Below, in pieces: positions 47,061 through 59,010 of a DNA stretch of 64,000 nucleotides. The notes under the pieces were generated by a model. That model searched no databases, had not been told where the DNA came from, and saw only the letters and a list, made by a program, of their open reading frames with translations. The stretch spans positions 34,760 to 98,759 of the forward strand of contig WEDG01005201.1 of the NCBI GenBank assembly GCA_017591395.1. The letters run 5' to 3'. The stretch is from Schistocephalus solidus. Taxonomy: Eukaryota; Platyhelminthes; Cestoda; Diphyllobothriidea; Diphyllobothriidae. The position numbers were made by a program, and so were the translations under genes. How positions within the stretch are numbered: position 1 is the stretch's first letter; every line of letters starts with the position of its first letter.

Positions 47061-47251
47061 GCTTGTCAAAAAGGACCTTAAAAGTTACACTAAAACAAGT
47101 ACTGGGCAGTCCAGTTGTAAACGGCGAATGCGGAAATAAAGGGCAAGAAAGGCTCTGGTAGATGATTCTAGCCTCGCATGCGAGCAAACGGAAACACCTT
47201 TACCATTCAAAAATGTGCAAAAACAATAGAAAAGGGGAGATGGCAGCTTAC

Positions 47252-47341
47252 CGAAAGGTTCTTGGCTTGTTCAACCCGGACAAACAGATAGGCGGTGGAG
47301 TTGGACTTAAGGGCCGGTGAAGTATCACTGTCACTTTTAGT
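47252..47341 (-). CDS. ESYT: Extended synaptotagmin exon: first strands of C2B
   Basis: 30 codons, phase 0, acceptor TCTGTAATTGTAG, donor GTAAGC. It reads TKSDSDTSPALKSNSTAYLF then VRVEQAKNLS: a short acidic spacer followed by the first C2B strand (family: SALLxVYLDSAKNLP). It joins NLS to RVKF of the next exon at the usual loop-1 position. Confidence 0.88.
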
Positions 47342-48220
47342 CTACAATTACAGAAGATGAAGGGTATAGCTTTGGAATAAAATGCAGAAAGTTTGTAGCG
47401 AACATTGTGAGAGATTGGCTCAGACAAAAATCACCAAACAAGTCATAAACTTAACACCGAAGCCTGCAATGAGAATGGCCGCTGCGGTTAATAGAGAGTC
47501 CACGCCATGTCTGGCATCAATTCAAACATCCGAACCGAATTGGGAGTCTAGCGGCGATCTTGCCCCTGAGCAGATGCATAAACTGGTCATCATCGAATAT
47601 TCGAGTTTGCAAACAGATGCCATTGGCCAGCTAAGATGGTGCCGTTGGTAAAAAGAAGAGACACGACGTCACGTCTCAGTACGGCGGGAGTCAGAGAAGC
47701 CGTCCAGTTGCCAAACCATGAGCTGCTCTTGCTTCATTTGCAGGAGAACAGTTAGACATCTTCAGCATGACGAATTCCGTCTACGGAATTCGAGTCGGAT
47801 TGTGAATTGATCACCTCCTGCACGGACTTTCCTAGTGAGAGTTGGAGCTAGAGGGGCGTTACTTATCTCGGAAGATGAGAAACAAAGTCGGCGAGGGGGA
47901 GGGGTAAACCCACCCTGGTCGTCTTTCTTCTTAACAGATTAAAGCCTTGTCACGCAGCACCCAGCATTCACGACTGTAATTGATGTTTGACACGTAAAGA
48001 CATTCTATGTGATTGATATATTACTACGAGCACATCTGAAGGCGTAGGAAAATTGCGAAAGTGCAAAAGGACAATGATATCGCCCAGCCTATTTTAGACT
48101 GGCCGTAACCTTAAGTGTGTAAATTAGACGCATCACTCTCACGTGTTGTGGTTGGAATCATACTCGATCCCATTCTGTCCGCCCTGCAGCTTGCCCCTAA
48201 CGGAAACGAACGTCGTCCCA

Positions 48221-48650
48221 GAGGACACATGACAGTTCAACCATCGATTTCAACGAGATCGAAAAGTTGCACCATCGGGATTCGAGCCCACGACTTCCGG
48301 TAACGGAGAGCAGTGCGTTGACCACTAAACTACGACTGTGCAGAGGACATACGATATTTCGACCATCGATTTCGACGAGGTCCATCGCACGCTTCACAGC
48401 AGTGACTTGCGCTGCATCAACCACACTCTCTCTTCCTCCCCCACCCATGCCCGATGTCAAGACAAAGTCAAGAAGACCGGAGATAGGAGAAGGCGCAGGT
48501 AGATGGCGCGGCCGGGCTCCGTAGGCGTGCCACCATACCCCCCTCATGTTCGGCATTTGTTATGGGAGCGCAACCCGAATAACGCCTGCCGTGCCCTGAT
48601 GAGGTCCCCGTGTTGTTCCAACGCATCTACCACGTGGCCCATTTAGGGGG
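48221..48650. mobile_element. SINE-like family S3, tandem units 1 and 2 with tRNA-like head
   Basis: Two unit starts (GACAGTTCAACCATCGATTT at about 48232 and TTCGACCATCGATTTCGACG at about 48358) precede the standard S3 body ending CCCATTTAGGGGGCACG. Between them the reverse strand reads tRNA-like CGTAGTTTAGTGGTCAACGC with B box GGGCTCGAATCCCG (about 48275-48345). Confidence 0.7.
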
Positions 48651-48654
48651 CACG

Positions 48655-49015
48655 CAGAGGACATACGACGACAGTTCGACCGTCGTAGTCCTACGATGCC
48701 CACCGTATGCTCCACACCATGGTGGTGCAGGGACGGTGACTTGCACGTGGATTAGTTTTAAGTGATAGTATCCTTGCGCTGCAGCTACCGCACCCTCTCC
48801 TTCTCCCCGCACCTGAGCCCGGTGTCATTACAGAGCCAAAAAGACCGGAGGCGGGAGAGGGCGCAAGTGGCTAGCGCGGCCCCTAGGAGTGCCACCACCC
48901 CCCCATGTACGGCATTTGTTATTGGAGGGCAACCCAAATAACGCTTGCCATGCCCCGATGTGGCTCCTATTTTGGTCCAACGCATCTACCACGTGACCCG
49001 TTTAGGGGGCACAGA
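48655..49015. mobile_element. SINE-like family S3, tandem unit 3
   Basis: It starts GAGGACATACGACGACAGTT directly after the previous unit and runs the full body to CCCGTTTAGGGGGCACAGAG. It is close in sequence to the 19455-19810 copy. Confidence 0.75.
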
Positions 49016-49149
49016 GGATCAGAGAAACAGCTATCTGCGCCTGGTTTTTGGTACCTTGATGAGTTGTCTATGCGTGCTTCAGTTAACGGAAACATTTCAA
49101 CAACCATGCCTTGCTAGGAGCAAAGATACGGTCGGAATGGCTTATATGC

Positions 49150-49345
49150 CCCCCCCCCGATAATAGAGATAGCCTTGAACTAAATGCCTGGAAGGAGAAC
49201 TATTCCCGTGACCTAACCCTACCAGTATGCCAACCCTTAACTACCACAGTAATAGTAACCCTAAGCCGGATTTCCCATGGATTCAGCGCAAAGCCATCTG
49301 TACTACGGAGGGTTTATGTTAACGGGGGGGGGGGAGACGGAGGCA
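49150..49345. repeat. Partial MITE-B-like segment with telomere-like units
   Basis: It contains ACTATTCCCGTGACCTAACC, then CCTAACC/CCCTTAAC units, then TTCCCATGGATTCAGCGCAA and AGCCATCTGTACTACGG. The last blocks parallel the right part of the 27321 and 49411 elements. C10 (49149-49158) and G11 (49324-49334) runs bound it. Confidence 0.5.
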
Positions 49346-49410
49346 TGGCATAGAAGCTAGCTTTACCAAGAACTCGGCCCCAGAACGCACTCGCTCTGTA
49401 GCGTTGGCGG

Positions 49411-49643
49411 TAGGGATGCCTCGTATAGCCGCCTTAACAGGACACGGGAATAGGAACAGCCAGGCCCGCTTAAAACCCAAGCCTTGACGTCAACCTCAAG
49501 GTTAAACCCAACTCTAAACTTAACCGTAACCCTCATCTTAATCCTAAACATAATTTTCCCTTGGAATGCAGTGCAAAGTCACATGCATTGTGAACGGTTC
49601 CTTTTCCCATGTCCTGTTTAGACCAGCCAACAAGGCATCTGTA
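49411..49643. mobile_element. MITE-B copy 2
   Basis: The left end TAGGGATGCCTCGTATAGCC and, in reverse, the right end TACAGATGCCTTGTTGGCTG are imperfect inverted repeats extending into AGGACACGGGAATAGGAAC. TA lies at both ends. The core reads AACCTCAAGGTTAAACCC, CTTAACCGTAACCC and similar telomere-like units. Confidence 0.7.
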
Positions 49644-50404
49644 CCGCGTTGACGGTTAAAACTACCTCTTTGTGACTTCATGCATTCGAAGGTCTGTACT
49701 GGTGCCAGTACCGCTTGTCAATTCTACACCATCCGACAATGTCTAACCCAAGTTACTCAGAGAAAAATTTGCAAGCTCCTATAAACACATTCGTACGGGG
49801 ACCTCTGCCCTGCCCTCGTCGGGAATTTAGCACAAGGCTACCTCTAATAATGGGGAGTACCTATTCCCGTGTCTAACCAAGGCGGTCTGAAAAGGTGAGT
49901 CTAACCCCGGTAACCACATGCTGAAGTAGAGGGCTTCACTGACGGATATTTTCGGACTGTGCGAAAGGTCACAGCCTCTCCTTTTTATCGTCATAGGAGT
50001 GGGCCCACGCACCTCTGAAAAGGGCCATCATTTTGGATGGTAAAGGTAACACTAAGGTTCCGCACAAATTACGGTCGATAAAAGATGTCTGAATCAGGGG
50101 TGGAGGGAAGGAAGAGTCAAACGGACAAGAGGCATGAGCAGACGGAGTGGATGACAACGTGAGGTGTGCCATGACAATGCCCTCCACCCTCGGTGAGCAG
50201 ACACTAGCTAACCGGCATTTAGCAAGACGCCCATTCCGGGCTACACAGTGTTACTGAAGGGCGAAAACAATGGACAGGAGCCAGGGCATAGGGAATAAAT
50301 GAACAGCTATTCCGGGTTTTTTAACTAACCAAAATTGTCGACCGAAAGCAATTTGAGAAGCAAAAAGAATAACTATCTTGGAGGGACCTGGCTATTGTGC
50401 TTCC

Positions 50405-50760
50405 ATCGTTGAAATTTAATAGGGGCCATCGAGTTTTTTTACAATTTGGTCACAGAAATGATTCAAAACGACCAAAACCCTGCGCCTGGTAGTCATCTGG
50501 TTGATTCTGAGTTGATTGCTTATAAAAACCTCCCTGGAGAGTCCGCATACTGTATCAGAATTGTTAGATGTAACTGGGAGGATAACTTGACCCAAGTGGG
50601 CTTAAACTCAGCTCGATGTTGGGGCCTCATAACTCCGATGGTTAGAGCGTTGGCTGGACTAAAGCCTTTCCCCTTGGTAGTCATGGGTTTGTATCCCATC
50701 CAGGCCACCGAGTTTTCCACAACTGGGTCAAATGAATTGGAGCTAATTGTCCTCTCTATC
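50405..50760 (+). mobile_element. SINE family S1, near-complete copy
   Basis: GGTAGTCATCTGGTTGATTC, then CTGTATCAGAATTG, then the tRNA-like head CTCCGATGGTTAGAGCGTTG with a B-box relic GGGTTTGTATCCC, then CCGAGTTTTCCACAACTGGG. A further S1 tail (CGAGTTTTTTTACAATTTGG) precedes it at about 50430. Confidence 0.7.
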
Positions 50761-51575
50761 CGTAAACTGTTTTGGGCGTTACTGGTTAGGTGCGGGTTCT
50801 AGCCGTGGGCGACAACTGCATCCTCCTTAGCCTTCGGTCTTCTGGCGTGATCATGCTAACGGGCCCAAGTGTGATCGGAGGAATGAGGGCGGGAAGAATG
50901 CGCTGCGCAAGTCTACTATCACTACGAACTAATTCATGCGCAAAGTCACCATCCCTGCGCCTACATGCCGCGGAGCATCGTCGGAAACGACGGTCTAACT
51001 GTCGGATCCCCCCAAAAAGGCCGCGCCGCTGTTGTGTTAGACCAAAAAGGAGCCACTCTTGGGTCGTGACGAGCATTGGTCGGGTTGCGTACAGCCTCTG
51101 TGAATCCTAAGCTACATAACTGTGCATGCGTGTGGAACGTCCTATACAGCGATTTGGGTCACATCCGCAACTACGTCCCATCTCAGAAGGGTTGGCTGAC
51201 AGACCGGGACAGGCCGTTGGTGTATGGGAGGGGAGAGATAGAGCGAGTCCAATACAACCCCTCATTCAATTATTCGTTTCCACGAGCAAAACTGCATTTA
51301 AAGTATCACGACACACTAATACTCGTAGCGTTAAGACTTTTCAATTAACGGAATAACTCAGTCAGGCGACAACAGTTGCTGTCCACTTCCATTTGTGCAA
51401 GATTCAAAACAGCCTTCTTGAAGCCTGACACTTTGGATCTATCTCCATTCATCTGGGCTTCGTCTTGGCATTGACTGGGGTAGATGAAGTTGGTGAGCAC
51501 GGTTTGGATGCAGTGGGAAGCCCGGTTCCTTACAAAGGACGTCACCGCGCCCTCGGCATGGCTAGGGTCGAGGTA

Positions 51576-53520
51576 CAGTAGATGTGCTATCTCGTGAAAT
51601 GTTAACCTAAATTTTGAAACGTGCTTTCGGTTCCTAAAAGGTTACTTAAGTAAAGGGGTAATATTAATAGGCGTAAAACATACTTCCAGGATAGTTCAGT
51701 CACCCTGGGATGCCAGCTTTTGACAGACCTGGAAAAAATAGACTCCGAAAAATGACGGCTTAGGTAGTAAGATTTTTTGTCATTGGTTTTCGATGCCCTT
51801 ACACACAAATATATTTTATAAAACGCGTGCACTGAAGTAGGCTTTCTTGTACTCACTTGGTAGCAAAGTATGTCTTCTTCCAATTTTATACTTGAAGGAA
51901 GGTTGCCTTTCAGTTTTTAAAAGAACACATTTCTAAATCCCGAATAACTTTGAAATGCGAGGGTTTCAAACCCACATGCTACACATGTTTTGCGCACTTG
52001 GGAAGATTTCATAAAGTGTTCCTAAAAGTTTGCAAAGGTTTTGAACCATGTCGGTTACTTTAGAACAGCATTAATCAATTCACGTATACGATACATTTGT
52101 ATGGATATTTTATGGTCTTAAAAAAACTGATAATTATAAAATTTTCTAAAGCCGAAAGGTACAGTAGATTGCCTAACTCGTGAAATGTCTATATCAGAAT
52201 TTGAGGTAGGCATTTTAAGGTGTTAGTTCTGTTTGTTGTATTAAATTGATGAAGAAAAACCTTAATAATAAAGCGATCACCTTAGATCAGTTTATTCAAG
52301 GGAAAACGGGGCTAAATGGGGTTCACAAATATGACCCCGACGGCCGTCTGCATTAGAAAGAATGCCCAAAAAGTCACTGCTTCGGTAAATTCTTTAAAGA
52401 AATAAGTTATTTTGAGGGTTTTACCAAACACATCGAACGGAATGTACATTTATGGGCAGTCGACTGAAGACACTGAAAATCGTAAAGAATTCGCCTCATT
52501 TTCAAAGACTATCTGCAACTCATCGTAATAGAAAACTTGAAATATTTATAGAGAAATTTAACAATAGAATAGTCTTGTTTATATACATCAAATGGTACGT
52601 TTACGATTGCACCTGAAGATTCTATTTAAAATTATTAGTCATTGACGGACCTGTGAAAATGTAAGCTTATGAAATATTGTATTCATTTGACGTCCCTATC
52701 GGCGCAATGAAGCGAAAATCAGCTTGCCTTGGTCAAAAGAATCTAAGACAATGTACAATCGGAAGAAAAACTACCAATTCTTTTGAAACGGTGTTGGAAT
52801 ATACACTTTCATGTTAGGCTGCTTGATGACGGCCATACTTTACGTTGCGCTTAATCTAGAGGAATATGTATGTGCAAAACTCTGAAAAAAAGACTATTTT
52901 CGAAAAGTAATTCAGCTTTTTCTGCTTCATTCACTCGTTTAATTGCATGGTCAGGCTTCCTATACATTTAAAACTTCAGTTTACTCAACTAGGTCAATAT
53001 TTCACATTTTCATAATCTGTACCTATTCTAAAAAAATTAGCATTTCTGGACAATGTAATATTAATTTGTAAACCAAAAAAGCCATATATTTCCTAACGAT
53101 CGGTTCTTTATTGATGTAAAATTTTGGTAGACGCAGTGTGCGCTGATTTCGCGAAACGGGCTATAACTCATGAAATCCATCAGATTTCATGAGTTAGGAC
53201 ACCTACTGTACTGTTTCTTCAGGTATCGGCTTTGAAGAATACGTAATTTTTCATGAAATGAGTATGAGAAAGGATATTTTGGAGCATTTTTTCTATAAAC
53301 ATCGACTAAGAGCAACGAAAAATTGCAGTATTTAAGTCTTCAGTTCTTTTTACCGACTGTATAATTTTTTTTGCAGGCGGCCGAGAGGAAGTTCGTTCAA
53401 AAGTCAGCGAGATACTCCGGTAAGATAATTAACATTAAGACTCTACCAAAGCGATTTTTTCGAATCTAAAACACATTCCAGAGTTCCTTTTTAACATTTC
53501 ATAAGCTAGGAAATCTAGTG
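51576..53520. mobile_element. MITE-A copy 3, interrupted by a nested element
   Basis: Left half 51576-52161 (start CAGTAGATGTGCTATCTCGT) and right half 53209-53520 (end GGAAATCTAGTG) align with copies 1 and 2. TA flanks the whole (51574-51575, 53521-53522). Without the insert it would be about 0.9 kb, matching the other copies. Confidence 0.8.
52162..53208. mobile_element. Nested MITE (1.05 kb) inside MITE-A copy 3
   Basis: It starts CAGTAGATTGCCTAACTCGT and ends, in reverse, CAGTAGGTGTCCTAACTCAT, so it has its own TIRs related to MITE-A. TA lies on both sides (52160-52161, 53209-53210). The corresponding site in copies 1 and 2 is uninterrupted. Just inside the right end is a 14-bp-arm hairpin (TAACTCATGAAATC, about 53164-53196). 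No transposase frame. Confidence 0.8.
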
Positions 53521-54417
53521 TATCTCGTTACTGCTCCCTCTCAATGTGACCCCTACAGTACTCTCCTTTGTGCGAAAGTAAAGACCACATCATTCAAACC
53601 TGTTATTTGCGGACCACCTCCATTCACACGGGATATGGCCGGGGTGTGAAGGGAGTATGAAAGAAATGCCGCTTCTTTATAAAACTAATTCACACGTAGG
53701 CCACCACTGCACACTTAGAATAACTGCGGTTCGCATTGCTTGCGACGGACGAACTACCGTCCTCAAACGCCACTATACGAATTAGTTTGCAATGCGGCCG
53801 TGCATCTCGCATGAATGGGAATGTCCTACATGCAGCGGTAAGCACCCATTGACAGTTGATCCTCCTTCCAGTAAGCTAAGTTATCTCGCTAGGCGGTGAT
53901 CTCCCAAACCATAGCTTTTAGTGGTTCGTGATAGTCTAAAACCCAGTCGGTTAGGTGCTGTGCGTAAGGTAGGCTCTGCTCCGCGTTGGATCGGTCTCAG
54001 TGCTTCTACCTCCCCCCAGTAGCCTACTCAAGCCAGTAGGATTGAATACGTTGGGCCACCAGTTAACGTCGGCTCCTGCTGACTCAGGACAGCTCAGTTA
54101 GTGCATATCCTGGACCATATTGTCTTGCACACCGGTAATGCAGCTTACCTGAAGGGAGCAGAAGTTGACCAAAGCTATAAGGATAAGCATACCAGCCAAA
54201 TCCAACGTTCGGCAAAATCTTTCACTAAGGTCACAAAGGCTAACCGATTAGGATGCGCTTGCGGGACAAAATCATGGTTGCATTCCATCCGGGTATATTG
54301 CACCTGATCGATTGCATGAAAGTGGATTAACTTGTTCAAGGATGCCTGAACAATAACTAGCTCTCAGGCACAACCTGGAGTTTGACGGTTTAACGCTCTT
54401 GAACCAAACCCGCTAGT

Positions 54418-54500
54418 AAGACCGTCGTTTTCGACGATGTCCACCGTATACTCCCCAAAATGGTGGTGCAGAGACGGCGACTTGCGTTGGATTACCCGAA
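54418..54500. mobile_element. SINE-like family S3, 5' fragment
   Basis: Contains GACGATGTCCACCGTATACT and GGTGGTGCAGAGACGGCGAC. Confidence 0.55.
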
Positions 54501-54539
54501 CCAGGTGCAAACAGCAGGAATCGTGGCATTCAAAATATG

Positions 54540-55990
54540 GCCCTAGTTAAGAGCCATGGCGAGTAGCCACAACTACGGCTGTCGCAAAGGGGAAAATGTC
54601 ACACAAACCCGCTTTCCGTCGATACGGATAGATCAAAGTTACACTTAAAGAAAACCGGCGAATACATCAGGGAATTGCTATGCTAATGTTGTGCACAACC
54701 TATCTTCCAAATAACTGACAGCAGAACAGGTTAAAGTCCTGAGCCACGATGCATGCTTCAATACCACGGATGCCCAACCACTTGCCTTCATTGCGGGTGC
54801 GGAATCTATCATTCGTGAAGCCGCAATTATCGAGGAAAGCAGAAATCTGCTACGACAACGAATATCTTCTACACTGATATCCCACAAAAACACAAGACGC
54901 TCTTTAAAGCAGAAATTCAAGCACTTCGGACGCTAAAGGCTGAGAAAAACATTGTTATACTTCCAGCCGACAAAGGATGGTCGACGGTTACTTCGAACAA
55001 AGAGAAATAGGTCAACAAAGTCAAGACACTTTTGGGCGATAGAACCGCCTATATCCCTCGCGAGGATGGCATGACGAAGACGCTAGTAAGCAATATCAAC
55101 AAGGACCTGACAAGTCATCGGAAGTCAAAAGCAATAACGCAGACTGACTGCCAAAAGATGAAACCAAAGGACTCAGCACTCGCGAGATTCTATGGCCTCC
55201 CTAAGGTCCACAAACCAGGAACCCCCTACGGCCGATCGTCTGTCTAAGAGGCACCCCAACGTTTAGCCTAGCCCAGTGGCTGTTTCAACGTCTCAAGTTT
55301 CTAACCCAGGGTTCCACAACAACCGTCCACTCAGCTGAACAATTCGTACGAAAGTTGCAGAGTGTTTGACTTACGGATGAGGAAGTGATGGTATCCTTCG
55401 ATGTGACGTCACTTTTCACCTCCATCCCACAACATCTCACAGTCGAAACCACAAAAACTCTGCTAGAAGAGCCCTATTATGAGGCGAACACGAAACTCAA
55501 AATAAAGTACCGTATCAACCTCCTGAAACACTGCCTGAACACATTCTTCACCTGCAATGGAACCGTGTACGAACAGGTTAAAGGTACGCCAATGGGGCCA
55601 CCGTTGCCCGGCCTGATTGCTGAGGCAGTATTGCAGAGACTGGAGGCACTGGCGTTCGACCACTATCGACCACGATTGTGGATGCGGTATGTTGATGACG
55701 TGAACAACAAACAGCCTTTGTGGTGCTCACGTCTGGCTGGCGAACACGCTCTACGTCCTCGTAAATGAGTCAATGAAATTTCAGTGGAGGAAGTTTTAAT
55801 TCGTAAAGCGTCCAACCTCGCCCAAGCCGCGAGAAGCAAACGGAGGAAGGCAATTAACGTCGACGACGGCCAGGACAGTTCACTAGCATTCAGGCGGAGA
55901 ATTCCCGCACACCAGCGCAATGATCGCCGCCACCGTCGCCTACAGGAGAACTGCCTAGCTAGGGGCGACAGGAATAAATCTGCCTAGGAT
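54540..55990 (+). mobile_element. Penelope-like retroelement relic with reverse transcriptase domain
   Basis: Successive shifted frames read TAEQVKVLSHDACFNTTDAQ, NIVILPADKGWSTV, LARFYGLPKVHKPGTPYG, then MVSFDVTSLFTSIPQ. The last part has the PLE box B (QVKGTPMGPPLPGLIAEAV) and the catalytic YVDD (55688-55699). Box A Asp and YVDD Asps are intact, but at least four stops or frameshifts separate the pieces and the frame breaks right after YVDD. The GIY-YIG part is not contiguous; similar pieces lie at 59700-62400 on the same strand. Confidence 0.85.
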
Positions 55991-56109
55991 CCTTAAACCA
56001 TCGTCTTCGTTAGGTAAGGTTGTGTCGGCACCTTTGCGACACATGCAGCTGCGTAGCTGGGTTTGAACCACAATGTCCCTGCGAACGCGCCCCTCTAGCT
56101 AGTCAGAAG

Positions 56110-56240
56110 AGGAGGAGTGTTAGTTGATGGGTTTCACCAGTGCCGACGACGCAGGGCTTGGAAGGTAGAACTTCCGTGATTGTGGCCGAGGGCCGAAACG
56201 TTAGGGAACGTTCCTCTTCAGAACGCATTTTTGTCCCAGC
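56110..56240 (+). repeat. Penelope-associated tail block with hairpins
   Basis: GTGGCCGAGGGCCGAAACG (near 56181-56201) can form a GGCC-GAG-GGCC stem. It is followed by ACGTT-AGGG-AACGT, another stem. The two stems around a GAAAC recall a hammerhead core, but the CUGAUGA box is not conserved. It lies downstream of the PLE RT relic. Confidence 0.4.
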
Positions 56241-56899
56241 AACCGGGAGAAAAACAGCGATAGCTGATAGGAGCGCAAACGCCAAAAAAACACGGTAGCA
56301 GCAGCAGCAGAAGAAGCAGCAGCAACAAGAAAAATAAAAGCGTGCCTCGTACGACGGAAGACACCTGTGAGAAGATGGGCAAACGCTTCCTTTTCGTCCA
56401 ACACACAAAGGACAATCTGTCAAAAATAAAACCAAAAAATGAACGCGAATTCCAACTGTGACAGCCCTGATTTCGCAAATATTGCGGCTTAACAGGTACG
56501 CTTAACCAAACATCTGGTAGTCAAATCCTGTTGACATTCTTGGACGTCATCCGAGAGCACAAAAACATTTGGAGGAATATGATAAAAACCAGGCAGTTGA
56601 TGTCGATGTATCTAAGGAAAGTTGTATCAGTTGAGAGTCCAGATATGCCGATGTTGTACCACAGTGCACAGGACACAGCGGCGAGAGGCTCCGATGATCA
56701 GCGGGTCCCTCAGAACTCCTTAGGTGCTTTCTGGACTCGAGTTATGCTTTCGAATTGCTCAGATATTAACGTACGAAGTTGAAGTACATGTCTCCGGACA
56801 GGCCCTCCCGGGTTCATCATCATCGGTTCGATGCTCTAGCCGCAGGGCTACGGGCTCATTATCCTATCGGTTTTGATCGGACATATTAGCCGGGTTGGG

Positions 56900-57070
56900 A
56901 CTGCGTTCACTGATCGGGTTACGAGACCTCACCCCGTTATGCCTTGGGGTTCAATGTAGTGGCTTTGCGGGCAGTCGCACAGCGAGTAGTATCAATAAAA
57001 TACTATCGAGAAGAACAAGGGAGACTTAGCGGTCATTTGTGACTTATTAGACATCTTCAGACCGCCATTC
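56900..57070 (-). mobile_element. SINE family S2, fragment
   Basis: GTTCACTGATCGGGTTACGA, TTGCGGGCAGTCGCACAGCG, AACAAGGGAGACTTAGC and GACTTATTAGACATCTTCAG follow the S2 order. Confidence 0.6.
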
Positions 57071-57363
57071 CGATCGACTTACTATACTTGCAACATAAAT
57101 ATTAGCGAAGTGTTAACAAGAGCTCCACTTAGTAAACTGTGAGCAAATATTAATGCATATTTATATACTACTAATTGCTGAATGGCAGATTGGGAATCTT
57201 ACGCGGCCGAAGGTGAGTAAATTGGATTAATCAACTTTCAGATCGAACGCGAAACATCATATCCCGGGTACCTGCACTCTAGGTTCACAGAGTATCTTAT
57301 AGGAAATGTAAAATGTGCAAAAAGAAGGAAAAATGGGCGAGGGGATAATGACAAAATGCTTAC

Positions 57364-57453
57364 AGCATTCAGGTCCGCTGGTATGGTGGACAGATCGAGC
57401 CAGGTCAGTTTCAGGTGGACTTTACCTCGTTTGACACCCTCGAGGGTCACCAT
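57364..57453 (-). CDS. ESYT: Extended synaptotagmin exon: last strand of C2A and C2A-C2B spacer
   Basis: 30 codons, phase 0, acceptor TTTTTTTCTGCAG and donor GTAAGC. It reads MVTLEGVKRGKVHLKLTWLD then LSTIPADLNA, matching the conserved end of E-Syt C2A (WFPLEDVPKGKLHLRLEWLTL). The initial ATG is an internal Met, because the previous exon joins in phase. Confidence 0.9.
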
Positions 57454-58039
57454 CTGCAGAAAAAAATTACAGAAATATAAACCAGAAATATGAAACACAA
57501 AACGCCTGCCCTTGACGGGTGTGGGACGTTCGGAGTAGAATAAAGAGCCTAGGCTTCGATTACAAAAACAAAACTGTTTCCCGTCCAAAATTATGTAAAG
57601 GGGACGATCTGATAAAGCGCCAGCATCATCAGTGAAACAGAATTGAGTTCAAAATGCGATCACGAGGACTCGGTACCCGCTCGATAAGCGTACTTCTGAT
57701 GTTGTACTATTAAAGATGACAAGGACAGGACCGGATAAAAAGCCCAGCAATTGCTCCTAGCTGCATTTAAGGTCAACTAGTTTGCTGTGGTGCAATAAAA
57801 TCCGTCATAAAATTCCATTCTGGCGGTGCATAAAGGCGTGCATACACCTCGCGGGACGTTTCTTGTGTGTGTTCCCAAGATCAGGCAAATTCCCAGTCAC
57901 GCGGGAGTTTTTTACACCGGTCAGGTCTACCTGCCGGAGAGAGGATCGAAGGGATGACGTCTTGCCTCGGAGGGGCTAACCTATGCTGTGCGCAGGCACT
58001 TACGGTGTGACGATTATGCAGCGATCAAGAAGTGCTAGC

Positions 58040-58150
58040 AACAACGAGGAGTGAGACGGGAAAAGCTATTTCGGGCTTATTTCGGTATCACCAGCCAATC
58101 GGGGATCTTTGGACTCTGAGTCTGCGCGCTCTACTAATAAGATCACGAAG
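58040..58150 (-). mobile_element. SINE family S2, fragment
   Basis: GAGTGAGACGGGAAAAGCTA, TTCGGGCTTATTTCGG, ATCACCAGCCAATC and a tRNA-like tail CTCTACTAATAAG in reverse. Diverged. Confidence 0.45.
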
Positions 58151-59010
58151 CGCCAGTGGGTAGCATTCAAAATCATATAGGGGCGACAGTTGCATTCCCA
58201 GGAACAAAATAATTTCAGCCCAATACTAACGCGAACAGACCTTGCTTGATAAATTTTGAAAAAAATACCAGAAAAGTCAAAAAATTGTAAAATCCTAACT
58301 GGCGAAAATTTGTTGACGTTGCAAGTTCTTTTCTACTGGAGTGATGGCGACAAGCATGCAAAACACACTATCTGGAATACGTAGCTTTAAGAGATAGTAG
58401 ATTATAAACAAATTGCAGAATTTGCGCAGTTAACCTAAGTAGGTCAAGGATATTACTCGCCGAGTTAAGCATGCGGAGGAAGCCAGGTCCTCACCTGCGT
58501 GCCAGAAAAGCTGGGTGCAAAGCTAGTCGAGCGTCCCAGTTTAAAACTACTCGATGGTCACCAACACTGGCGCCGACGGGAAGATAAAATGACCAGCGCC
58601 TGAACAGCCGAACCTAGGTCACGCAGGCGTGTACAGTGATCCGAACGGTTAGAATCGCCATCGCCAGCTTGCGGCGGCGATGATGATGGTGGCGGCGTTG
58701 GTGGTGGTGAACCACTTAACATTTTGCGACACCTTATATCTGCGTCTGTGAGATACGCAGTAACTGAAATAGTGCATATACTCCTTTGAGCACTGTGTAG
58801 AAGGCATTCACAAAGAGCTAATAACCCAGCCTACTTTGTGATTCAAAGTGAAAAACGAGGTTTGATGCAACCCTCATACCGTCTCTGGGCCAGAGATTTG
58901 AAACGGCTTTGTCCCTCGGTTGTTAACCTTTATCTCAATTCATCCCTCAACAGACCAGTGAAATGCTCTGGTAATTAGCAGATACAGTGAAAAAAGTGAT
59001 AGAAACGTAC

